NCBI GenBank assembly: GCA_022759065.1
Contig: JAEMPZ010000052.1
Coordinates: 1-11,903 of the forward strand
Source of the DNA: Acidobacteriota bacterium
Lineage (GTDB): Bacteria > Acidobacteriota > UBA4820 > DSQY01
Length of the DNA: 11,903 nucleotides
Direction of reading: 5' to 3'
A program made the position numbers and the translations under genes. How positions within the stretch are numbered: the first letter of the stretch is position 1; every line of letters starts with the position of its first letter. This document shows positions 5,596 to 11,903 of this stretch, one piece after another. A model generated the notes under the pieces. That model had not been told where the DNA came from, made no database searches, and saw only the letters and a program-made list of their open reading frames with translations.

Positions 5596-8500
5596 TTATT
5601 TTATCTTGAGCTGAACGGGGAACGTCAACTTTGTTTTCACTGGGACGTTGTCCTTGATGGCCGGCGAGAACTTCATGTTTAGCGCCGCCTTCGAGAGCGT
5701 GTCACCCATTCCATAGTCTGGATTGGGCGCTTTCACCACGCGGGCGGCCGTCACTTCGCCGCGTTCATTGATGTCGGCTTCGATGTAGATGGTGCCCTGC
5801 AGCCGGTTGGTCCTGGCCTGGGGCGTGTACTCGACCTTAAGCGGCGTGAGCTCGCGGGGCTTAACGTTCACGGCGAATATCTCGACGAAATCCCCCGGTT
5901 TTGTCGTCTGCGCCGCGGCTGTCTGCGCCGCTTTTTCCGCTTCGGCCTTCTTGCGCGCCTCTTCCTCGGCGGCCTTTCTTGAGGCTTCGGCGGCGGCCGC
6001 CGCCTCAGTGGCCTTCATTTGCTCGTCGGCGGTCTTGGCCTGAACGGCCTGGTCCTTGACCTGCTGGGCGAGCGTCAGGCCCTGCTTCGCTGTTTGCGCG
6101 GCGGCGTTATACTCCTCGACCGTTTTTGCCCGCTTGTAGAGCTTGTCAATGTTGGCCTTGCTCTGTTTCAGCGAGTCGAGGGCGGCCGTGGCGTACTGCG
6201 CGGCCCCGGCCTGTTCGGCGGCGGAGATGGCATCGTCAAAGGACTTGACCGCCGCCGCTGCCTGCTCCCTGGCGGCCTTCGTCTCCGCCTCGGTAGCTGG
6301 CGGCGCTCCGGGAGCGGGCGCTGCCGGTTTAGGCGGTTCCAAAACCGGCGGCGTGGCAGGGGCCGGCTGCGGCTGCGCCGGGGCGGTGGAAGCCGAAGGC
6401 GCGGCAGGCGGTGGAGCCGAAGGTTTCTTGGAACCGGATACAGCGAAAATGACGATGACAAGAACGACGACAGCCGCCGCTATTCCCCCGATGACATAGA
6501 GCTTCTTCTTGTCGGATGACTGCTCCTCGCGCATGGACTTGAACATGCCGGCGCTCTCTTCCGCGGCCTGCGGGACCGGCGCCTGCTTTGGCTCGTCCTT
6601 CCGGGGCGGCTTTTCCTCGGCGGGGGAGGGCTGCTGCTGCGGTTTGGGAGAAGGCGCTTGAGGCTTGGGCTGAGGTTTCTCTTCGGGAGGAGGCGCCTGC
6701 TTCTTTAATGGGGCTGGCTTTCCCCGCTGGAATTTCGACGGCTTGGCTTCTGCCTTCGATGCGCTCTCAGGGGCCGGAGCGGCTTGGGGTTGGGCCTGCG
6801 GCTCGGCTTGCCTGTCGGCGCTCTCTTCCAGCTTGGAGTCAGCGTGTTCGCGCGCCAGAAGCTGCAACGCCTCCTTCTTGTACACGTCGGGGAAAATCGC
6901 CGTGAGGAACTCGACCGCGTGGTACGGGCCGGGCAGCGCCTTCCATTCCTGGCGCGCGAACCGTTCGAGGTCGAGCTGGAGCGCCTTGCAATCCGGGTAG
7001 CGCCGAGAAAGGTCCTTCTCCAAGGCGCGGCGGAGTATTTTTTCGAGCCCCTCCGGGATGCTGGACCTGAACTCCGCGAAATCGGGCAGCTTCGCCTCGC
7101 GCACCTTTTCGAGGATGGACATCTCCGAGTCGCCGTAGAAAAGCTTTCGGCCGGTGAGCATCTCGAAAAGGACGATGGCAAGGGAGAAAATGTCCGTGCG
7201 CGCGTCGGTCGGGCGGCCAAAGGCCTGCTCCGGGGACATGTAGAGCAGCTTGCCCTTCAGGGCGCCGGACTGCGTGTGGCTGGCTTTTGACGCCGCCTTG
7301 GCTATGCCGAAGTCCACAAGCTTGACCTCGCCAACGGAGGAAATGAGAATGTTCTGCGGGGAGACGTCCCTGTGGACAAGGTGCATCGGCTTGCGGTCGC
7401 TGTCTTTCGCCACGTGAGCGTAATGGAGGGCGGAGGCCACCTGCTGGGCGACGAAGACCGCCGCGCGAGTAGGGAAAAGCTTGCCTTGCTCGTCAAGAGC
7501 CCTTAGTATGGCTCGCAGGTCTTTGCCTTCGACGTATTCCATTGCTATGAAGTAGGCGTCTTCCAGCTTGCCTAGATCATAGATGTGGGCGATGTTTGGA
7601 TGGTTCAGTTGGGCGGCAAGCTTGGCCTCGTCAATGAACATCGTGACGAAGTCCGAGTTGGCCGCGAGGTGCGGCAGGATGCGCTTGATGGCGACGATGC
7701 GCTGGAATCCCTCAAGGCCGGTCTGCTTTGCCTTGAAAAGTTCAGCCATTCCACCGACGGCGATCTTGTCCATGAGGATGTATTGGCCGAAGGTAACGCC
7801 CTCTTCCTTGGCCGGCGTCCCCTCTGGTTTAGCCGCGGCCGCTGGCTCCTCCGCCTTTGCGGGAGGCGGCGGCGCTTCGGCTTTGGGGGCTTGGATTACC
7901 GGTTCAGGCGGCTTTGGCGGCGGGATCACCGGCTCGGGAGGCTTTGTCTCGGCAACTGGAGGCTTTATCGCGGCTTGGGGCTTGGGCTTCAAACGCACGC
8001 CCGAAAGCGTCTCCTCCAATTTCTTGTCAAGCTCCTGCTTGGACCTGTCGGCAAGGCGCTTGACGCCCGTGTCCTGCGTGATGATGGGGCGCAACAGCGC
8101 CTTGTCCAAATCGTCGGACGCAATTGCCACCGGCGGTTTGAGTTCCTCCTGGACTTGCGCCTTTGGCGGTTGGACCGGCGGCGGTGGCGGTGGCGGCGGC
8201 TCGACCTTCGGTGGTGGTGGCGGCGGCGGAGGAGGAGGCGGTGGTGGCAACGGTTCGGGCGCGGACACCTCCTTGATCACGTCCCCGAACAGCTCTTCCG
8301 ATGTCAAGGCCTTCTCCGGCAGTGGCGCAGCCGGCTCAGGCTCGGGCATTGGGGGTATTTCAACGTGAGGCACAACGGGCGTAGCCCCTGATGGCTTGCC
8401 TCCGCCACGCTTCATGCCGACGCGAAGCCCTGAAAGGGTGTCTTCAAGCGCTTTATCAATGTCAAATGCGGCCTGGGTGGCCGACGCCGCCGGTTTCGCT

Positions 8501-8934
8501 TGTTCGGGTTTTGGCGCCTCGGAAACCGGCGCGGGTTTGGGGGCCGATACAACTGGCTTTGGCGCAAGGTAGCGTTCGAGCGTCTCGCTGAGAACGTTTT
8601 CGTCAACCGGATCCTCGAGGTAGTCAGCCGCCCCGTATATCTTTATCGCGTCACTCTTGTACTTGCGAGACTTGTAGATGCTGCAGTGCATGACCACTGG
8701 AACCGGCCTGGAGCCAGAGCGTTCGACCATCTCTTGGCAGACCTGAAAGCCGTGCTTCTTCGGAAGCATCGTCCTTAAGAGGACCAGGTCCGGGTGAAAT
8801 TGATCGAAAACCTCAAGCGCGGCGGCGCCATCCTTGGCCGTTTCAACCTCGTAAAGGTCCTTTGGAATAAGGCTTACAAGGCGTTCCAGCGACTTGGGCT
8901 CGTATTCAACTACCAGCACGCGTTTCTTAGCCAT
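5596..8934 (-). CDS. Mosaic protein: degenerate receiver, Ser/Thr kinase, membrane helix, TonB C-terminal domain
   Basis: This 1112-residue protein has a receiver-like domain (1-124) lacking the phosphoacceptor: Arg54 stands in for Asp in LVLLRTMLP, Asp108 for the conserved Lys, and the acid pair reads Glu10-Tyr11. Residues 125-380 are a Pro/Ala-rich linker with runs of 13 and 8 prolines. A Hanks-type kinase (about 383-660) looks active: VGGMAE loop (393-398), Lys417, Glu436, HRDVSPQN (521-528), DFG (541-543), SPE (567-569). After a second Pro-rich linker comes one membrane helix (811-834), an Ala/Lys/Glu helical region like TolA (885-1005) and a TonB C-terminal domain (1015-1112, YTPQAR, INERGEV, MKFSPA). 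The kinase should be cytoplasmic and the TonB end periplasmic. The ATG at 8934 has GGGGG eight bases upstream. Substrates are unknown. Confidence 0.9.
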   Translation of the reverse strand: MAKKRVLVVEYEPKSLERLVSLIPKDLYEVETAKDGAAALEVFDQFHPDLVLLRTMLPKKHGFQVCQEMVERSGSRPVPVVMHCSIYKSRKYKSDAIKIYGAADYLEDPVDENVLSETLERYLAPKPVVSAPKPAPVSEAPKPEQAKPAASATQAAFDIDKALEDTLSGLRVGMKRGGGKPSGATPVVPHVEIPPMPEPEPAAPLPEKALTSEELFGDVIKEVSAPEPLPPPPPPPPPPPPPKVEPPPPPPPPVQPPKAQVQEELKPPVAIASDDLDKALLRPIITQDTGVKRLADRSKQELDKKLEETLSGVRLKPKPQAAIKPPVAETKPPEPVIPPPKPPEPVIQAPKAEAPPPPAKAEEPAAAAKPEGTPAKEEGVTFGQYILMDKIAVGGMAELFKAKQTGLEGFQRIVAIKRILPHLAANSDFVTMFIDEAKLAAQLNHPNIAHIYDLGKLEDAYFIAMEYVEGKDLRAILRALDEQGKLFPTRAAVFVAQQVASALHYAHVAKDSDRKPMHLVHRDVSPQNILISSVGEVKLVDFGIAKAASKASHTQSGALKGKLLYMSPEQAFGRPTDARTDIFSLAIVLFEMLTGRKLFYGDSEMSILEKVREAKLPDFAEFRSSIPEGLEKILRRALEKDLSRRYPDCKALQLDLERFARQEWKALPGPYHAVEFLTAIFPDVYKKEALQLLAREHADSKLEESADRQAEPQAQPQAAPAPESASKAEAKPSKFQRGKPAPLKKQAPPPEEKPQPKPQAPSPKPQQQPSPAEEKPPRKDEPKQAPVPQAAEESAGMFKSMREEQSSDKKKLYVIGGIAAAVVVLVIVIFAVSGSKKPSAPPPAAPSASTAPAQPQPAPATPPVLEPPKPAAPAPGAPPATEAETKAAREQAAAAVKSFDDAISAAEQAGAAQYATAALDSLKQSKANIDKLYKRAKTVEEYNAAAQTAKQGLTLAQQVKDQAVQAKTADEQMKATEAAAAAEASRKAAEEEARKKAEAEKAAQTAAAQTTKPGDFVEIFAVNVKPRELTPLKVEYTPQARTNRLQGTIYIEADINERGEVTAARVVKAPNPDYGMGDTLSKAALNMKFSPAIKDNVPVKTKLTFPVQLKIK

Positions 8935-8953
8935 AGGTCAAACCCCCGGGGAG

Positions 8954-8977
8954 AAAAACACCCTCAAGCGCAGGGTA
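8954..8977 (-). terminator. Probable intrinsic terminator after ffh
   Basis: Reading the minus strand, ACCCT (8976-8972) pairs with AGGGT (8964-8960) across a 7-base loop, with a possible extra U-G pair, followed after one base by five Ts (8958-8954). The stem is short, so termination may be partial. It lies in the 62-bp gap between ffh and the kinase gene and would separate the two transcription units. Confidence 0.5.
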
Positions 8978-8996
8978 GCACGCCCGCCGCCGTTTT

Positions 8997-10340
8997 TCAA
9001 TAGGGCTGCCGCCCCGCCATCAATGACCGCATCATGCCTTTGAGGCCCGTGCGCTTCAACTGTTGCATCATTTTGCGCATCGCCAGGTACTGCTTGAGCA
9101 CCCTGTTGACGTCGCTCACGGAGACGCCCGCGCCCGAAGCTATGCGCTTCCGGCGGCTGCCGTTGATGACCTGGTGGTGCGACCGTTCGTATGAAGTCAT
9201 GGAGTCGAGAACCGCTTGGACCTTCGTGATCTCGCGCTCATCAATCTGTGACGGGTCGAGCCCCTTGAGCGCCCCGGCGCCTGGAAGCATTCCTATTACC
9301 TGCTGCAATGGCCCCATTTTGCGCATTTGCTTTAGCTGGGAGTGGAAATCTTCTAGCGTGAATTCGGAGTGGCGAAGCCTTTCCGCGGTTTTCAGCGCCT
9401 CCTCGGCGTCAACCGAGGATTGGACCTTTTCGATAAGGCCGATGACGTCGCCCATGCCCAGGATGCGTGAGGCCATCCTGTCGGGATAAAAAGGCTCCAA
9501 GGCGTCGAGCTTCTCGCCCACGCCGACCATTTTTACCGGAAGGCCGGTGACCGCCTTTACCGAGAGGGTCGCTCCGCCCCTGGCATCGCCGTCGGCCTTT
9601 GTGAGGATGACGCCCGTCAAGGCGACCTTTCCGAAGAAGGCCTTGGCCGTGGCCACCGCCGACTGGCCAATCATCGCGTCCGCGACGTAAAGGCTCTCGT
9701 GCGGAGAGACGGCTGACGCCAGGCGGGCAAGCTCTTCCATGAGCGCTTCGTCAACGTGGAGCCGCCCAGCCGTATCCAGGATCACCCTCTGGGCGCCGGT
9801 CCTTTTAGCCTCCGCGATGGCGCCTTTGGCGATGGCAATAACGTCGGTACTGCCCTTTGGGTCATACACCTTGGCGTTAACCTGGCGGGCGATCACCTCC
9901 AGTTGCTGTCTCGCGGCCGGGCGATGGACGTCGGCAGGCACCAGAAGAACCGAGTGGCCGTCCTTTTGGAAAAACCGCGCCAACTTGCCGGCGGTGGTCG
10001 TCTTTCCGGAACCCTGGAGGCCGACCAGCATGACTATTCCTGGAGGGACGGAAGGGAAGCGCAGCTTTGAGTCGCCCTCCCCCAGGACCCTCACCAGCTC
10101 GTCATTCAGGATTTTCAGGAAGTGCTGGTCCGGCGTGAGGCTCTTCACCACCTCCTGGCCGAGGGCCGTGGCCTTTACGCCTTCAAGCAGGTCGCGCACA
10201 ACCGAGACGTGGACGTCCGCCTCTAAAAGGGCGAGCCTTACCGCGCGGAGGCTTTCCTGGATGTTCTGCTCGGATATCCGCCCCTGGCCTTTAAGCGACC
10301 GGACGGCCTGCTGTATGCTCTGCGTCAGCTTTTCAAACAT
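8997..10340 (-). CDS. ffh: Signal recognition particle GTPase Ffh (SRP54)
   Basis: This 447-residue protein is the SRP subunit that binds signal sequences of nascent membrane proteins together with 4.5S RNA and docks with FtsY at the membrane. Domains in order are an N helical bundle (about 1-90), a G domain with GLQGSGKT (107-114), PADVHRPAARQQL (135-147), DTAGR (189-193) and TKADGDARGG (247-256), and a Met-rich M domain (about 300-435) with the RNA-binding GSRRKRIASG. The length is typical. The ATG at 10340 overlaps the protease stop codon by one base (TAATG), with GAAGG-type purines upstream. ffh often sits beside rpsP, rimM and trmD; here it follows a protease and is followed by a terminator-like hairpin. 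Confidence 0.98.
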   Translation of the reverse strand: MFEKLTQSIQQAVRSLKGQGRISEQNIQESLRAVRLALLEADVHVSVVRDLLEGVKATALGQEVVKSLTPDQHFLKILNDELVRVLGEGDSKLRFPSVPPGIVMLVGLQGSGKTTTAGKLARFFQKDGHSVLLVPADVHRPAARQQLEVIARQVNAKVYDPKGSTDVIAIAKGAIAEAKRTGAQRVILDTAGRLHVDEALMEELARLASAVSPHESLYVADAMIGQSAVATAKAFFGKVALTGVILTKADGDARGGATLSVKAVTGLPVKMVGVGEKLDALEPFYPDRMASRILGMGDVIGLIEKVQSSVDAEEALKTAERLRHSEFTLEDFHSQLKQMRKMGPLQQVIGMLPGAGALKGLDPSQIDEREITKVQAVLDSMTSYERSHHQVINGSRRKRIASGAGVSVSDVNRVLKQYLAMRKMMQQLKRTGLKGMMRSLMAGRQPY

Positions 10341-11899
10341 TACGCCGCCTTCTTTTCAAGGACATTATCGCGGTTGCCCTCTTTGGATAGTATTGCAACA
10401 GCCTTCTGGACCACCGCGTCAAGCGGCGCGATGGCTTCGAAGGCGCCGGCCTGCCCCGCGGTCAGCGCCATGAATTCCCTCATGAGCGTAAGCCGCGTAT
10501 AGGGAAGAGCGTCGTTCCACTCCTTCGGCGTATACTTCTCTCCAGAGGCGTCAACCGCCTGTTGGAATCTAGCTATAAAAGCGTCAGAGCGGACCGTGTC
10601 CGCCGTCAACCCGTCTTTTTCAAATTCGCGCGAGACGAAGTCGAGGTAGGAACGCCGCTGTTCCAGCCGAACCGCAAGCTCGGGCAGTTTGTACGGCGCC
10701 ACTGGAACGTCTGGCTCGATCCCGCCGCCGCCATAGACGCTTCTTCCGTTATCGGTATGAACAGCGGGCCCCGCCGGCGCGGCGTTGGCCTGCTCGGCGT
10801 CCTCTGGATAAAAGTAAGCGTCGTATGATGTGAAGTCCCGCTGAATGCATCGGCCGGAGGGGGTATAGTACCTGGCCGTCGTTATGGCGGCGGCGCCTCG
10901 GTCCAGCGGCGTAACCGTCTGAACGAGGCCTTTCCCCCATGAACGCTCCCCGACGACCGTCGCCCTGTCGTGGTCCTGCAAGGCGCCGGCGACGATTTCC
11001 GAAGCGCTGGCCGAACCCTGGTTTATCAGCACCACAACTGGAAGGTCAAGAAATGGGCCGTCTTCCTCGGCGTAATAACGGCGGACCATATCCGCCCTGC
11101 GCCCCCTGACGCTCAGCACCTCCTGCCCCTTTTTCAAAAAGAGGGAGGCCGTGCCAACGGCGGCAGGCAATGATCCGCCCGGATTCTCCCGCAGATCGAA
11201 TATCAGGGACTTGGCGCCTTTAGCCAACAACCCGTTGATGCTCGAAGTGACCTCGTCAACGGTCTTCTGGCCGAACGTGTTGAGCTTTATGTAACCGGTG
11301 GCGCCGCTGAGAATCAGCGAGAACGCGACGGTATACTTGGGGATGGGGGCTCGCTTCAGCGTCATCGTCTGAGGCGGAGCGGTTCCTCGGCCTATCGTGA
11401 TCGAAACCGGCGTCCCCAGCGGCCCCTTCAGCTTTCGTACCGCGTCGCGGATTGTCATCTGGCTCGTCGGATGGCCCTCGATTTCCAGGATGAGGTCGCC
11501 AGACCTCAAGCCGGCGCGGGCCGCGGGAGTGTCGGGAATCGGCTGGACGACCAGCACGGGGCTTGTCGCCGTCGGCTTGGCAACCTGCATTCCGAGGCCA
11601 TAGAAGTGGCCCTCCTGGTCCTCCATCAGCTCCTTGAACATCTCGGGAGTGTAGTAGCTGGAATGAGGGTCCAGGTGGCCCAGCATCCCCTGAAGCGACG
11701 CGGCCACGAGGTCATCCTGCGAAGGCGGCTTTGCCGCGTGAGCTTCCACCAGCACCGCGGCCTGCTCGAAGAGAGTCACGGCCTTTTCGCGGCCGGAGGA
11801 TTCGCCCGTTGCAAACGTCTTCTCCGGCCAGCTTCCAGAGGCCCAGAGCGCAAAGGCCAAAAGAATCGCGAGTAGGCAGAGTCGGCGCGGCGCAACCAT
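10340..11899 (-). CDS. S41 carboxyl-terminal processing peptidase (CtpA/Prc family)
   Basis: This 519-residue serine protease cleaves proteins near their C-termini in the periplasm. A hydrophobic N-terminus (LCLLAILLAFALW, about 7-19) acts as signal peptide or anchor. A PDZ domain follows (about 100-182, YGLGMQVAK, AGLRSGDLILEIEG), then the S41 catalytic core. The Ser-Lys dyad is intact: NQGSASASEI with Ser298, and WGKG with Lys323, the same 25-residue spacing as in E. coli Prc. A C-terminal helical part continues to residue 519. Only four bases of sequence lie upstream of the ATG at 11899, so its ribosome site cannot be seen and the frame is open to the edge; the position of the signal sequence supports this start. 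It overlaps ffh by one base. The natural substrate is unknown. Confidence 0.93.
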   Translation of the reverse strand: MVAPRRLCLLAILLAFALWASGSWPEKTFATGESSGREKAVTLFEQAAVLVEAHAAKPPSQDDLVAASLQGMLGHLDPHSSYYTPEMFKELMEDQEGHFYGLGMQVAKPTATSPVLVVQPIPDTPAARAGLRSGDLILEIEGHPTSQMTIRDAVRKLKGPLGTPVSITIGRGTAPPQTMTLKRAPIPKYTVAFSLILSGATGYIKLNTFGQKTVDEVTSSINGLLAKGAKSLIFDLRENPGGSLPAAVGTASLFLKKGQEVLSVRGRRADMVRRYYAEEDGPFLDLPVVVLINQGSASASEIVAGALQDHDRATVVGERSWGKGLVQTVTPLDRGAAAITTARYYTPSGRCIQRDFTSYDAYFYPEDAEQANAAPAGPAVHTDNGRSVYGGGGIEPDVPVAPYKLPELAVRLEQRRSYLDFVSREFEKDGLTADTVRSDAFIARFQQAVDASGEKYTPKEWNDALPYTRLTLMREFMALTAGQAGAFEAIAPLDAVVQKAVAILSKEGNRDNVLEKKAA

Positions 11900-11903
11900 A
11901 AGC

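Noticed and set aside
8196..8256. Sequencing or assembly error in the triplet-like tract of the kinase linker
   Set aside because: The tract encodes 13 and 8 prolines with mixed CCA, CCG and CCT codons and keeps the frame with both flanking domains, as expected for real proline-rich coding sequence.
7583..8391. Long plus-strand open frames (261 and 268 codons) opposite the kinase linker
   Set aside because: They are glycine- and arginine-rich translations of the antisense of proline and alanine codons. They have no recognisable domain, and the kinase protein on the other strand is clear.
8971..9000. Sigma-70-like promoter for the kinase (TTGAAA, 17 bases, TACCCT)
   Set aside because: The -10 match is only three of six, and it overlaps the ffh stop codon and the terminator-like stem. 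It is too weak to annotate.

Overview
The window suggests a GC-rich, Gram-negative (diderm) bacterium. It carries a TonB-dependent outer-membrane receptor, a lipoprotein-type periplasmic binding protein and a TonB-domain protein. The protein kinase, with an HRDVSPQN catalytic loop, a Pro/Ala-rich linker and a periplasmic TonB tail, resembles those of Myxococcota and other former Deltaproteobacteria. Short-period intergenic repeats like those here are ones I recall from many uncultivated bacterial genomes. Placement below 'deltaproteobacteria-like or an uncultivated phylum' is a guess. All eight genes are on the minus strand, so transcription runs from high to low coordinates.

The layout in order of transcription has three parts. 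(1) An S41 carboxyl-terminal processing protease (11899-10340) overlaps ffh, the SRP54 GTPase (10340-8997), by one base; a short hairpin with a T-run follows ffh at about 8977-8954. (2) A 1112-residue mosaic protein (8934-5596) joins a degenerate receiver domain, a proline-rich linker, an active-looking Ser/Thr kinase, a single membrane helix, a TolA-like helical stretch and a TonB C-terminal domain. A 72-residue coiled-coil protein (5578-5360) follows it closely. (3) A textbook cobalamin riboswitch (about 5339-5176) leads a corrinoid-uptake operon: btuF-like lipoprotein, btuC-like permease and btuD-like ATPase with overlapping ends, then a BtuB-like receptor. Bases 1-301 hold no gene.

Part 3 is a complete import route for cobalamin or related corrinoids: outer-membrane receptor, periplasmic capture, then the ABC transporter. 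It is repressed by its own product through the riboswitch, probably at translation, because a hairpin can cover the btuF ribosome binding site. The receptor needs a TonB partner, and the gene group just upstream encodes a TonB domain tethered to a kinase and a receiver that has lost its phosphorylation residues. This is the most unusual protein here, and a link to the receptor is a testable inference.

The second notable signal is in the DNA. The region downstream of btuB and nearly every gene junction in the btu operon carry small tandem arrays of 3-5 units of 7, 8, 9 or 10 nt. Several have become coding sequence, including part of the BtuB signal peptide and the C-terminal residues of the BtuD- and BtuF-like proteins.
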